Source of the DNA: Pseudonocardiaceae bacterium YIM PH 21723
GTDB taxonomy: Bacteria > Actinomycetota > Actinomycetes > Mycobacteriales > Pseudonocardiaceae
NCBI GenBank assembly: GCA_003600225.1
Contig: QZFT01000019.1
Coordinates: 62,001 to 126,000, forward strand
Direction: 5' to 3'
Length of the DNA stretch: 64,000 nucleotides
This document shows, one piece after another, positions 40,659 through 50,852 of this stretch. Each line of letters opens with the position of its first letter. Position 1 is the first letter of the stretch. The notes below the pieces were generated by a model. That model had not been told where the DNA came from. It saw only the letters and a list, made by a program, of their open reading frames with translations, and searched no databases. Position numbers and translations under genes: made by a program.

Positions 40659-41954
40659 CTACGCCTTCCCTTCCACTGTTGTCGCCTCGACCTTGGCCTC
40701 GGCAGGAGCCTGGTCGGCACTGACCTGCTCCGTAGTATCGGTGTCCTCTTCCCGTCCCGGGGTGCGCAGGTTCCACTTGGTGATCACCCAGCGGAACAGG
40801 AAGTAGTAGATGGCCGCGTAGATCAGGCCGATCGGGATGAGCCACAGCGGTTTCGTCGCGATGTTGAAGTTCAGGATGTAGTCGATGGCTCCCGCGGAGA
40901 AGAAGAAGCCATCGTGGATACCCAGCGCGTTCACGATCGCGTGCGAGGTACCGGTGAGGACCGCGTGCACCACGTACAGCGGCCACGCGACGAACATGAA
41001 GGTGAACTCGAGCGGCTCGGTCACACCCGTGATGAACGAGGTCAGACCCGCGGAGAGCATCAGGCCACCGACGATGCGCTTCTGCGCGGGCTTGGCGGTG
41101 TGGTAGATCGCCAGAGCGGCGGCGGGCAGCGCGAACATGAAGATCGGGAAGAAGCCGGTCTGGAAGATACCCGCCGACGGGTCGTGCGCCTTGACGAACC
41201 GGTTGATGTCACCGGTGACCACGTTGCCATTGGCGTCGGTGGCCTTGCCGAACACGAACCACAGGAACGAGTTCAGGATGTGGTGCAGGCCCAGCGGGAT
41301 CAGCAGGCGGTTCAGGATGCCGTAGATACCGGCACCGATCACCGGCGCGCTGGTGACGTTGTGGCCGACCCAGTCCAGGCCGGAGTTGAACCACGGGTAG
41401 ATCACCGAGAGCACGACCGCGATGACCATCATGGCCAGCGAGGTGATGATCGGCACGAACCGCCGGCCACCGAAGAAGGCCAGGTAGGGCGGCAGGGAGA
41501 GCCGGTGGTAACGCTGCCACAGCCAGGCCGCGACCAGACCGGTGATCAGACCGCCGAGCACCTTGTAGTCGATGAGCAGCTGGGTCTTGCCGTCCGGATT
41601 GGTCAGACCCTTGAGGATCACCGGTGACAGGGCTTTGGTGATCCCGGTGAACGTCACGTAACCGACGACGGCCGCCAGTGCGGTGGAGCCGTCGGCCTTC
41701 TTCGCGAAACCGATCGCCACACCCACGGCGAACAGGATCGGCAGGTTGTCGAACAGGGCGTTGCCCGCGGCGGCCAGCACGATCGCCACGTTCTTCAACG
41801 CGGCGATGCTGCCCAGCAGGTCGTCCTGGCCGAGCCGCAGCAGTAAGCCGGCTGCGGGCAGGGCGGCGATGGGCAGCATCAGGCTGCGGCCCAGACGTTG
41901 GAGCTGACTCAGGCCGACGATCTTGCGGCCCCCAGTCGATGAACTAGTGCTCAT
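40659..41954 (-). CDS. PTS transporter EIIC, glucose/N-acetylglucosamine family (NagE2-like)
   Basis: 431 residues from ATG 41954, overlapping the regulator stop by 11 bp. It has about ten membrane helices with the family blocks LGRSLMLPIAALPAAGLLLRLGQ, FAVGVAIGFAKKADGSTALAA, GLHHILNSFLWF and SFITGVTEPLEFTFMF. The protein ends after a Glu/Ala-rich tail and lacks fused EIIB and EIIA domains, which are encoded separately and divergently. The DasR-like regulator and dre sites favour GlcNAc as the sugar. It phosphorylates its substrate during import. Confidence 0.92.
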   Translation of the reverse strand: MSTSSSTGGRKIVGLSQLQRLGRSLMLPIAALPAAGLLLRLGQDDLLGSIAALKNVAIVLAAAGNALFDNLPILFAVGVAIGFAKKADGSTALAAVVGYVTFTGITKALSPVILKGLTNPDGKTQLLIDYKVLGGLITGLVAAWLWQRYHRLSLPPYLAFFGGRRFVPIITSLAMMVIAVVLSVIYPWFNSGLDWVGHNVTSAPVIGAGIYGILNRLLIPLGLHHILNSFLWFVFGKATDANGNVVTGDINRFVKAHDPSAGIFQTGFFPIFMFALPAAALAIYHTAKPAQKRIVGGLMLSAGLTSFITGVTEPLEFTFMFVAWPLYVVHAVLTGTSHAIVNALGIHDGFFFSAGAIDYILNFNIATKPLWLIPIGLIYAAIYYFLFRWVITKWNLRTPGREEDTDTTEQVSADQAPAEAKVEATTVEGKA

Positions 41955-42744
41955 CGGTTCCTCCCGGTACGAACTTAGGACCGGGCTGTTCGGTGTACCG
42001 GTCCAGTTTCATGGTGATTTGGTACGAGTCGCCGCGATAGAACGAGGTCATGTCCTCGACAGGGCGATGGTTCGCGGTGGCGATGCGGTGGAACACCAGC
42101 AGCGGGCTCTGTGCGGGAAGCCTCAGCAGATCCGCCGTCTCGTCGTCGGCCTGCTGCGCGGACACGGTCTGCCGACCGCTGTCCAGGATCAGCCCGTAGT
42201 CGTTCGCCAGCAGGGCGTACAACGAACCGGTCAGATCCCGATCGATCAATCCGGGTACGTGACCCGCGTGATACCAACCTCGTTGCACCGACACCGGCTG
42301 ACCCCCGACGAGCCGTAGTCGTTCGACGCTGTACGCGGGCTCCCACTGCCGCAGGCCCAGGTTGGCGCACACCTGTTCATCGGGGATGCCGATGCCGGTG
42401 CGCAGTACCACCGAGCTCGGTTGCAGGCCGAGCTTGATGGTGTCCTGGGTGAATGAGGACAACCTGGCCTGATTGTCCAGCGCCGGACGTGCGGTGAACG
42501 TGCCCTTGCCGCGTGCTCGCGTGAGCAGGCCTTCAGCGGCGAGTTGACTGATCGCCTCCCGGACCGTCAGCCGGGAGACCTTGTACTGCGTGGCCAGGTC
42601 GCGCTCTGACGGGAGCGGCGAACCGGGTGGCAGTTCAAGGGTGGCCATCCTGCGCAGGATCTCGCGCAGCTGGCTGTGCTTGGGGATCGGGCCGTCGACG
42701 ACCTCGTCCCTGGGCACCGGCACGGAAGGATCGTGATTGGTCAC
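41944..42744 (-). CDS. GntR/HutC-family regulator, DasR-like
   Basis: 266 residues from GTG 42744 with GGAGGAA upstream. The N-terminal winged HTH (KHSQLREILRRMATLELPPGSPLPSERDLATQYKVSRLTVREAISQLAAEGLLTRARGKGTF) is of GntR type and the C-terminal domain is UTRA (EPAYSVERLRLVGGQPVSVQRGWYH), which in DasR binds GlcN-6-P. Two dre-like operators lie directly upstream. The gene sits in one operon with the PTS genes, so it probably controls them and itself. In streptomycetes DasR links GlcNAc to development and antibiotics. Confidence 0.9.
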   Translation of the reverse strand: MTNHDPSVPVPRDEVVDGPIPKHSQLREILRRMATLELPPGSPLPSERDLATQYKVSRLTVREAISQLAAEGLLTRARGKGTFTARPALDNQARLSSFTQDTIKLGLQPSSVVLRTGIGIPDEQVCANLGLRQWEPAYSVERLRLVGGQPVSVQRGWYHAGHVPGLIDRDLTGSLYALLANDYGLILDSGRQTVSAQQADDETADLLRLPAQSPLLVFHRIATANHRPVEDMTSFYRGDSYQITMKLDRYTEQPGPKFVPGGTDEH

Positions 42745-42774
42745 GGCTTCCTCCCGATTGTCGCTGGATCTGTT

Positions 42775-42790
42775 TCTGGACCGGACCAAT
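42775..42790. promoter_or_regulatory. dre-like operator 1
   Basis: TCTGGACCGGACCAAT matches 11 of 16 positions of the DasR site ACTGGTCTAGACCACT. It forms one arm of a larger inverted repeat (CTGGACCGGACC and its complement, 9 bp apart) with operator 2. Confidence 0.55.
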
Positions 42791-42798
42791 TGGTACGG

Positions 42799-42814
42799 TC
42801 CGGTCCAGACCACT
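42799..42814. promoter_or_regulatory. dre-like operator 2
   Basis: TCCGGTCCAGACCACT matches 13 of 16 positions of the DasR consensus ACTGGTCTAGACCACT. It lies between the divergent regulator-EIIC-HPr and EIIB-EIIA operons and can control both. Confidence 0.75.
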
Positions 42815-42933
42815 TGCAAGGAGGATGTGACCTAGTTGAACGGGTGTCAACTTCCGTTACCGCATCGTGCCGGACAGCACCCGCAACGAGACATTATCGT
42901 CCCAGGTCACAGGCATTTCGGAGGGAAATCATC

Positions 42934-43167
42934 ATGGCAGACAAGGCAGAGGCGATCCTCGCCGCGCTCGGCGGCGCGGACAACATCGTCGAGATCGAGC
43001 CGTGCATCACCCGGCTGCGGTGTGAGCTCAAGGACGGCTCGCTGGCCAATGAGGCCGCGCTGAAGGCGGCCGGTGCGATGGGTGTGCTGAAGGCCGGCGA
43101 GGTCGTTCAGGTCGTCGTCGGACCGCAGGCCGACACCATCGCCAGTGACATCGAGGACCTGCTCTGA
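42934..43167 (+). CDS. PTS EIIB component, GlcNAc/glucose type
   Basis: 77 residues from ATG 42934 with GGAGGG upstream. Cys24 in EPCITRLR is the phosphocysteine of glucose-family EIIB domains, and the fold is complete (AILAALGGADNIVEIEPC...VVVGPQADTIASDIEDL). It passes phosphate from EIIA to the sugar bound by EIIC. It is a free-standing domain, as in streptomycete NagF. The stop overlaps the EIIA start (TGATG). Confidence 0.94.
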   Translation: MADKAEAILAALGGADNIVEIEPCITRLRCELKDGSLANEAALKAAGAMGVLKAGEVVQVVVGPQADTIASDIEDLL

Positions 43168-43619
43168 TGACAAGCGTGCTCTCCCCGGTCTCCGGCACCG
43201 TACTTCCCCTGTCCGAGGTGCCGGACCCGGTTTTCGCCCAGGCCATGGTGGGCCCTGGTGTCGCGCTCAAGCCGGTCGGTGGATCCGCGGACGTCATCGC
43301 CCCGATCGCCGGAGTCATCGTCACGCTGCATCCGCACGCCTTCGTGATCGCGGGGGAGAGCGGCACGGCGGTGCTGGTGCACCTGGGAATCGACACGGTG
43401 CAGCGTCAGGGCGAGGGCTTCGCCCTGCACGTGGCCAAGGGTGACACCGTCACCGCCGGCCAGTCCGTCGTCACCTGGGACCCGACCGAGATCGAGGCGG
43501 TCGGCTTCTCGTCGGTCTGCCCGGTCATCGTGCTGGAGGCGACCGAGGACCAGCTCGCCGACCTGGTGGTCGGCTCGGACGTGACCGCGGGCGACCCGCT
43601 GTTCACGCACCAGAGCTGA
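43167..43619 (+). CDS. crr: PTS EIIA component, glucose type
   Basis: 150 residues from ATG 43167. The two active-site histidines are present: His57 in TLHPHAF and phosphorylated His72 in VLVHLGIDTV; the N-terminus SPVSGTVLPLSEVPDPVFA is characteristic of EIIA-Glc/Crr. It accepts phosphate from HPr and hands it to the overlapping EIIB. A strong GC-rich hairpin follows the stop by 17 bp. Confidence 0.95.
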   Translation: MTSVLSPVSGTVLPLSEVPDPVFAQAMVGPGVALKPVGGSADVIAPIAGVIVTLHPHAFVIAGESGTAVLVHLGIDTVQRQGEGFALHVAKGDTVTAGQSVVTWDPTEIEAVGFSSVCPVIVLEATEDQLADLVVGSDVTAGDPLFTHQS

Positions 43620-43636
43620 GGTCGGTCGTCGGGGTC

Positions 43637-43669
43637 GACGAGCACCGGCGCCCCTCGCCGGAGCTCGTC
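43637..43669 (+). terminator. Terminator of the EIIB-EIIA operon
   Basis: GACGAGC-A-CCGGCG pairs with CGCCGG-A-GCTCGTC (one A/A mismatch) around a CCCCT loop. Confidence 0.75.
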
Positions 43670-43683
43670 CTCCGCCCGTGGCT

Positions 43684-43732
43684 CCGAAGTTGACGATGTT
43701 CGCGGCGAAGCCCGGACATCGTCGACTTCGGG
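43684..43732. repeat. Long hairpin, copy 2 of the CCGAAGTTGGCGATGTTCG family
   Basis: CCGAAGTTGACGATGTTCG pairs with CGGACATCGTCGACTTCGG. Compared with copies 1 and 3, a G-C pair is replaced by A-T in both arms, a compensatory change. It lies behind the EIIA terminator and before the codirectional prepilin peptidase gene, so it is a second hairpin where one terminator already exists. Confidence 0.75.
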
Positions 43733-43829
43733 ACTGTGCTTCACTCACATGTGCGAATTGGTTGCTGCGAGATGCGCCTTAGCCTCATCTGGCTTGAGCC
43801 GGTGACGGTGACCGGCGCAGAGTCGCGGC

Positions 43830-44450
43830 ATGCAACTCACCCCGCTTCTCCTCCCGCTCGCCGGCCTCCCCGCCGGATGGTCCCTCCGGCTGCTGCTCGG
43901 CCGCCTGCGCCGTGGCGTGGCGATACCGCCCGGCTGGTGTGAGGTCGCCGTACCCCTGTTGTGGTCGATCAGCACCGCGCTGAGTTACACCGGGGCGCTG
44001 CCCCGCGCCGGCTTGCCGTTGTGCCTGGTCGTCGGCTGGCTGCTGGTCGCGTTCAGCTGCACCGATCTGCTCGCCGGCCGATTGCCGAACGCGTTGACCC
44101 TGCCCGCCGTACCGCTGGTCGCCGCCGTGCTGTGGACGGCCGGCTCCGCGACACTCACCCGTGCACTGCTCGCGGGCGCCGCCCTGTTCACCACGTATGC
44201 GGTGGCGCACGCCATGTCCAGGTCCGGGCTCGGTGCCGGCGATGTGAAGCTCGCGCCTTCAGCCGGTATGGCGCTGGGCGCGATGTCCTGGCCCGCCGTC
44301 GCTCTCGGGGCGTTCGGGGGCCTGGCACTCACCGCCTTGTTCGGCCTCTGGTGGCGGCGGACCGGCCGGGCCATTCCGCACGGCCCGCCCTTACTGGCGG
44401 CCGTCTGGCTGGTGGCCGACTGCCCCCGGCTGGTCACCGTCCTGACATAG
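43830..44450 (+). CDS. A24-family prepilin peptidase
   Basis: 206 residues from ATG 43830. It is a multi-helix membrane protein with the two catalytic aspartates of A24 aspartyl proteases: FSCTDLLAGRLPNALTLP and the SGLGAGDVKLAPSAGMALG (GxGD) motif. The N-terminal methylase zinc domain of large PilD enzymes is absent, as in short Tad/type IV-like prepilin peptidases. It cleaves prepilin or pseudopilin leaders. Location just before aroC is common in actinobacteria; no pilus genes are nearby. Confidence 0.87.
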   Translation: MQLTPLLLPLAGLPAGWSLRLLLGRLRRGVAIPPGWCEVAVPLLWSISTALSYTGALPRAGLPLCLVVGWLLVAFSCTDLLAGRLPNALTLPAVPLVAAVLWTAGSATLTRALLAGAALFTTYAVAHAMSRSGLGAGDVKLAPSAGMALGAMSWPAVALGAFGGLALTALFGLWWRRTGRAIPHGPPLLAAVWLVADCPRLVTVLT

Positions 44451-44501
44451 TCCCTGGATATTCGTGTGACCCGCTGAGCCCGGCATGAAAGGATAAGCGA
44501 C

Positions 44502-45695
44502 GTGCTGCGTTGGATAACCGCTGGAGAATCGCACGGACCCGCTCTCACCGCTGTGCTCGAGGGCATGGTGGCCGGAGTAGAGATCACCTCGAAGGAGGTG
44601 GCCGCCCAACTCGCCCGGCGACGGCTCGGCTACGGCCGGGGTGCCCGGATGAAGTTCGAGGCCGACGAGGTCACCTTCCTGGGCGGAATCCGCCATGGGC
44701 TGACCCTGGGCGGTCCGATCGCGATCCAGGTCGGCAATACGGAATGGCCCAAGTGGGAAAAGGTCATGGCGACCGACCCGGTGCCCGCTGAGGAACTGGC
44801 GGACCTGGCCCGCAACGCGCCGCTGACCCGGCCCCGCCCGGGGCACGCCGACCTGGCGGGCATGCAGAAATACGGCTTCGAGGACGCCCGCCCGGTGCTG
44901 GAGCGGGCCAGTGCCCGGGAGACCGCCGCTCGTACGGCGCTCGGCACCGTGGCGATGAACTTCCTGCGTCAGGCGCTCGGTGTCGAGGTGATCAGCCACG
45001 TCGTCGGCCTGGGTGAGGCCACGGCTCCGGACGGCACGTTGCCGCTGCCGACCGACCTGGACCGGATCGACGCGAGCCCGGTACGGGCCCTGGACGAGGA
45101 GACCACGGCGGCCATGGTGGCCGAGGTGGACGCCGCGCACCGCGACGGCGACACGCTGGGTGGCGTGGTCGAGGTCGTCGTGCACGGCCTGCCGCCGGGT
45201 CTGGGCACCTTCGTGCACTGGGACCGCAGGCTGGACGCCAGGCTGGCGGCCGCGCTGATGGGCATCCAGGCGATCAAGGGCGTCGAGGTCGGCGACGGCT
45301 TCGAGACCGCGCGTCGCCGGGGCAGCAAGGCGCATGACGAGATCGACCGCGGCACCGGTATGACCGGGGTGAACCGCCGGTCCAACCGGGCGGGTGGCAT
45401 CGAGGGCGGCATGACCAACGGCGAGCCACTGCGCGTGCGCGCCGCCATGAAGCCCATCTCCACGGTGCCCAGGGCGCTGGCCACGGTGGACATCACCACC
45501 GGTGAGGCCACGGTCGCGCACCACCAGCGGTCGGACGTCTGTGCCGTGCCCGCCGCCGGTGTGGTCGCCGAGCACATGGTGGCGCTGGTGCTGGCCGAGG
45601 CCGTGCTGGAGAAGTTCGGTGGCGACAGCATTGCCGAGACCAAGCGCAACGTCGACGCCTACATCGCCCACCTCCCGGCCCCACTGCCCAACTGA
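44502..45695 (+). CDS. aroC: Chorismate synthase
   Basis: 397 residues, GTG start. Family signatures are [23 protein letters not shown] at the N-terminus, [26 protein letters not shown] and the ARETAARTA block; [19 protein letters not shown] and the flavin-site [11 protein letters not shown] are also present. It converts EPSP to chorismate using reduced FMN. It starts a run with a VOC gene, aroK, aroB and aroQ. Confidence 0.98.
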   Translation: MLRWITAGESHGPALTAVLEGMVAGVEITSKEVAAQLARRRLGYGRGARMKFEADEVTFLGGIRHGLTLGGPIAIQVGNTEWPKWEKVMATDPVPAEELADLARNAPLTRPRPGHADLAGMQKYGFEDARPVLERASARETAARTALGTVAMNFLRQALGVEVISHVVGLGEATAPDGTLPLPTDLDRIDASPVRALDEETTAAMVAEVDAAHRDGDTLGGVVEVVVHGLPPGLGTFVHWDRRLDARLAAALMGIQAIKGVEVGDGFETARRRGSKAHDEIDRGTGMTGVNRRSNRAGGIEGGMTNGEPLRVRAAMKPISTVPRALATVDITTGEATVAHHQRSDVCAVPAAGVVAEHMVALVLAEAVLEKFGGDSIAETKRNVDAYIAHLPAPLPN

Positions 45696-45718
45696 GGTCA
45701 CCGAGGAAAGGATCGCGG

Positions 45719-46114
45719 ATGTCGGTCGGCATCACCGGGATTCATCACCTGAAGATCCCGGTCAGCGATCTGGAGCAGAGCAGGGCCTGGTACGAGCGGG
45801 TCCTCGGCCTGCACGTCCGGCAGGAGTTCTCCGATGGGGACGGCGTCGTACGCGGAGTCGCCGGAGACATCGGGGGCGTGCCGGTCGCGCTGCGGCAGAA
45901 CCCGGCAACGGCGGCGGGGCTGAGCGGGTTCGACCCGATCTGCTTCGCCATCGCTGACCGGGCTGCCGCCGAGGGCTGGGTCGATCGACTGGACGATCTG
46001 GGTGTCGACCACTCGTCGGTCGGCCAGGGCTCACAGGGCTGGGTCGTACGGGTGCAGGATCCGGACGGCATCGAGATTCGCCTGTACAGCACGGACTCTC
46101 CGTACAGCGGGTAG
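45719..46114 (+). CDS. VOC family (glyoxalase/dioxygenase superfamily) protein
   Basis: 131 residues from ATG 45719 with GAGGAAAGG upstream. It has the paired beta-alpha-beta-beta-beta modules of the vicinal-oxygen-chelate fold: a metal-ligand His in GIHHLKIPVSDLEQSRAWYERVLGL and a Glu in VQDPDGIEIRLYSTD. These are typical of glyoxalase I-like enzymes. It sits inside the shikimate run between aroC and aroK, 23 bp from each, and is probably co-transcribed; any role in the pathway is unknown. Confidence 0.87.
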   Translation: MSVGITGIHHLKIPVSDLEQSRAWYERVLGLHVRQEFSDGDGVVRGVAGDIGGVPVALRQNPATAAGLSGFDPICFAIADRAAAEGWVDRLDDLGVDHSSVGQGSQGWVVRVQDPDGIEIRLYSTDSPYSG

Positions 46115-46136
46115 TCGCGTGGATAAGGAACATGAC

Positions 46137-48195
<2,059 letters not shown>

Positions 48196-48199
48196 AGTT

Positions 48200-48252
48200 C
48201 CGAAGTTGGCGATGTTCGCGCGAGGAACGAGCCCGAACATCGCCAACTTCGG
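48200..48252. repeat. Long hairpin, copy 3 of the CCGAAGTTGGCGATGTTCG family
   Basis: CCGAAGTTGGCGATGTTCG pairs exactly with CGAACATCGCCAACTTCGG around CGCGAGGAACGAGCC, nearly the same loop as copy 1. It sits between aroQ and the convergent TetR gene and can terminate both. Confidence 0.8.
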
Positions 48253-48265
48253 GCACACCGTGCGG

Positions 48266-48946
48266 TCAGAGGCGAGCCTGTAGGCCGTCGAGCAGGGCCT
48301 GTAGCCCGTAGTCGAAGGCCGTCCGGCGTGCGTCCGGGTTGTCCAGATCGGCGCCTGCGGCGAGCCGTGCCTGGAGCCGGGGGAACTGCCGGGCCACATC
48401 CTTGGCCCTGGCCAGCTCGTCGGCGAGCGCCCGATCAGGGTCCTCGCCTCGGCGACGGGCCTGGGAACGCCAGGTCGCGTCCGTGGCCTCACCCAGCACC
48501 GAACCGAACACGAAGGTGAACAGGGCGCTCAGCGCCCAGTCCTGGTCGGTGCCGGTGAACCCTGCCCGCTCGATGATCCCGTAGCCGTACTCCTGCCAGG
48601 CGGCCATGTTCGGGCCGTACAGGAAGTGTGTGCCGACGGCGGGCAGTACCCACGGGTGTTCGGTGAGCATCGCGTACATCGCGGTGGCGAGTTCGGTGGC
48701 CGCCGCTCGCCAGTCGGTGTCGACGGCCCTTGACCGGGGGATCTCGGACCAGACGTGTTCACCGGCCAAGGCGAGCAGGTCGTCCTTGTTCGGCACGTGC
48801 CAGTAGACGGCGGTGGCCGCCGATCCCAGGTGCTGGCCCAGTTTCCGCATGCTCAGGCCATCCGCCCCGTCCGCGTCCAGGAGCTCGATGGCGGCGGTGA
48901 TGATCTGGTCCTTGGTCAGCGTCTCTCTCGGCACATCGCCGAGCAT
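48266..48946 (-). CDS. TetR family regulator of the adjacent MFS efflux gene
   Basis: 226 residues from ATG 48946; the frame extends upstream but through an operator, so the internal start is preferred. The N-terminal HTH is classical (IITAAIELLDADGADGLSMRKLGQHLGSAATAVYWHVPNKDDLLAL), the C-terminal domain resembles the TetR_C class (YAMLTEHPWVLPAVG). It is divergent from an MFS drug/H+ antiporter gene. Three 19-bp operator-like palindromes lie between the two, so it most likely represses the pump and itself, relieved by a pump substrate. Confidence 0.92.
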   Translation of the reverse strand: MLGDVPRETLTKDQIITAAIELLDADGADGLSMRKLGQHLGSAATAVYWHVPNKDDLLALAGEHVWSEIPRSRAVDTDWRAAATELATAMYAMLTEHPWVLPAVGTHFLYGPNMAAWQEYGYGIIERAGFTGTDQDWALSALFTFVFGSVLGEATDATWRSQARRRGEDPDRALADELARAKDVARQFPRLQARLAAGADLDNPDARRTAFDYGLQALLDGLQARL

Positions 48947-48954
48947 AACCACCG

Positions 48955-48973
48955 ACTTGCACACTGTTCAAGT
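48955..48973. promoter_or_regulatory. TetR-type operator O1
   Basis: ACTTGCACACTGTTCAAGT, an imperfect palindrome of form ACTTGnACnnnGTnCAAGT, 9 bp before the preferred TetR start. Confidence 0.75.
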
Positions 48974-48977
48974 TGCT

Positions 48978-48996
48978 ACTTGCACAGCGTTCAAGT
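48978..48996. promoter_or_regulatory. TetR-type operator O2
   Basis: ACTTGCACAGCGTTCAAGT, in the same orientation as O1 with centres 23 bp apart. It overlaps the putative -35 (TTGCAC, 48980-48985) of the MFS promoter. Confidence 0.75.
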
Positions 48997-49009
48997 CCTG
49001 CCCTACAGT
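48980..49009 (+). promoter_or_regulatory. Putative promoter of the MFS gene
   Basis: TTGCAC, an 18-bp spacer and TACAGT. O2 overlaps the -35 and O3 lies just beyond the expected transcription start, which fits tight repression. Confidence 0.5.
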
Positions 49010-49021
49010 CCCTGACAACAG

Positions 49022-49040
49022 ACTTGAACGGTGTGCAAGT
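49022..49040. promoter_or_regulatory. TetR-type operator O3
   Basis: ACTTGAACGGTGTGCAAGT, the inverted form of the O1/O2 motif, between the putative promoter and the MFS start. Confidence 0.75.
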
Positions 49041-49053
49041 AGGGGAGAAGCAG

Positions 49054-50748
49054 ATGGAATCGGTTGTGGCGGGGGGCCATGCCGCTGACCTGGTCCCGGA
49101 CCGGAAAGGCACGGACCGGAACGACACGGGCGCACAGGGAGCGGAGGGGAGGGGATCGGGCCAGAACGGCGCGGTAACCGGTCATGGCTGGCTGACGCTG
49201 CTCGCGGTGGGCCTGGGGTCCATGGTCGTGCAGCTGGACAGCTCGATCGTGTCGATCGCCAACCCGGCGATCGCGCTGGACCTGGGCGCCGGACTCTCGC
49301 AGATCGGCTGGGTGACCACCGCCTACATGCTGGTCCTGGCCGGACTGCTGATCCCGGCGGGTGCCATCGCCGACCGGATCGGGCATAAGAAGTCGTTCCT
49401 GCTCGGCGTCGGTGGCTTCTCGATCGCCTCCGTGCTCTGCGGCATGGCGGACTCGGTCGAGTTCCTGATCGGCGCGCGCATCCTGCAGGGTGTGTTCGCC
49501 GCGCTGCTGTCACCCGCCGGCCTCGCGGTGCTGCGCGCCGCGTTCCCGCCGGACAAGCTGGGCATGGCCTTCGGCATCTTCGGTTCTGTTTCCGCGATCT
49601 CCATCGCCGGCGGCCCGATCATCGGCGGCGTGCTGGTGCAGTACGCGAGCTGGCCGTGGGCGTTCTACATCAACCTGCCGGTGGGCATCGTCGCCGTGCT
49701 GGTCGGTGCGCTGGTGATCCGGGAGAGCGAGCGGGCGCCGGTGACCGGGCGTCTTGACGTGCTGGGCGCGGTGACCCTCACCGTGACCATGGTGCTGCTC
49801 ATCGTGTCGATCAGCGGCGTGGCCACCTACGGCTGGTTCGCCATGCCGACCCTGGGACTATTCCTCGTCGGACTCGCGCTGCTGGCCGTCTTCGTGTTGA
49901 TCGAGCGGCGGGCATCCGACCCGATGGTGCCGCTTGAGTTGTTCCGCAACCGCACCTTCAGCGTCGGCGTGGTGCTGATGACGGTGATCACGCTGGCCTT
50001 CTTCGCGGTGCTGTTCTACCTGACCTTCTACCTGCAGGGCGTGCGCGGCTACACCCCGATCGAGGCCGCGGTGGCCATGCTGCCGATGACCCTGGTGTTC
50101 GCGGTGTCCGCGCCCCTGGCCGGCCTGCTGGCCACTAGGATCGGCCTGCGTGGCACGTTGGTGACCGGCTCGGTGCTGACCGTGGTCGCCCTGGGAATGC
50201 TGGTCCGCCTCGATGCCGGTTCCGGCTTCTGGACCCTCGCGCCGGCGCTGGTGATTGTCGGATTCGGCATCGGATTTGTGTTCGTGCCCGCCATCGAGGC
50301 CATCGTGGGCAGCGCGCCGGTGGAACAGGCGGGCGCCGCCTCCGGCATTCAGGGGTCCACGAGCCAACTGGGCAGCACGTTCGGTGTGGCGATCTTCGGC
50401 AGCGTCATCGCCACGGTGGTCTCCTCCCGGTTCGGCGGCGCGCTGACGGATGCCTTCGCCGGAAAGGTCCTGCCCCCCGGAGTGACCGTGGACCAGATCG
50501 CCGGCCAGTCGCAGGTGCGGCAATCCGTGGGGCTGGGTTTCTCCCCGGCCATGCGGGACGCGGTGGTAGAGACCTTGACCCGGTCGGGGCTCTCGGATGA
50601 GCAGGCCGGCCGGATGGCCGCCACCGTGGCGGAGGCGGCGCATCGCACCTTCCTGGACGGCATGCACACCGTGTTCCTCTACGCGGCCGGAGTGGCCGTG
50701 GTCGCCGGGCTGATCTCCCTGTTGGTCGGTAACGGAAAGAAATCGTAG
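49054..50748 (+). CDS. MFS efflux transporter, DHA2 (EmrB/QacA) family, 14 TM
   Basis: 564 residues from ATG 49054 with AGGGGAGAAG upstream. A 45-residue hydrophilic N-terminus precedes 14 membrane helices. DHA2 signatures are present: LDSSIVSIANPAIALDLG in TM1, motif A GAIADRIGHKKSFLLG, and motif C-like SIAGGPIIGGVLVQYASWPWAFYINLPVG. It should export hydrophobic drugs or an endogenous metabolite by proton antiport. Control by the divergent TetR protein is strongly suggested by the operators. A long hairpin follows. Confidence 0.94.
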   Translation: MESVVAGGHAADLVPDRKGTDRNDTGAQGAEGRGSGQNGAVTGHGWLTLLAVGLGSMVVQLDSSIVSIANPAIALDLGAGLSQIGWVTTAYMLVLAGLLIPAGAIADRIGHKKSFLLGVGGFSIASVLCGMADSVEFLIGARILQGVFAALLSPAGLAVLRAAFPPDKLGMAFGIFGSVSAISIAGGPIIGGVLVQYASWPWAFYINLPVGIVAVLVGALVIRESERAPVTGRLDVLGAVTLTVTMVLLIVSISGVATYGWFAMPTLGLFLVGLALLAVFVLIERRASDPMVPLELFRNRTFSVGVVLMTVITLAFFAVLFYLTFYLQGVRGYTPIEAAVAMLPMTLVFAVSAPLAGLLATRIGLRGTLVTGSVLTVVALGMLVRLDAGSGFWTLAPALVIVGFGIGFVFVPAIEAIVGSAPVEQAGAASGIQGSTSQLGSTFGVAIFGSVIATVVSSRFGGALTDAFAGKVLPPGVTVDQIAGQSQVRQSVGLGFSPAMRDAVVETLTRSGLSDEQAGRMAATVAEAAHRTFLDGMHTVFLYAAGVAVVAGLISLLVGNGKKS

Positions 50749-50756
50749 ATCTAACG

Positions 50757-50803
50757 AAACTCACGCGTGGGTGGCCGTAACCAAGCCACCCACGCGTGAG
50801 TTT
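50757..50803 (+). terminator. Long hairpin after the MFS gene
   Basis: AAACTCACGCGTGGGTGGC pairs perfectly with GCCACCCACGCGTGAGTTT (19 bp) around CGTAACCAA, 8 bp after the stop. The next gene is codirectional. Confidence 0.75.
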
Positions 50804-50852
50804 GTCGTTGCGGCCGTGACTGTCTCCGCTTGCTGCCCCTGCGTTCACTAAT

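Noticed and set aside
48978-49040. Repeated 19-mers as a possible CRISPR or attachment site
   Set aside because: Palindromic, only three, irregularly spaced and placed exactly in a TetR/MFS promoter; operator explanation is better.
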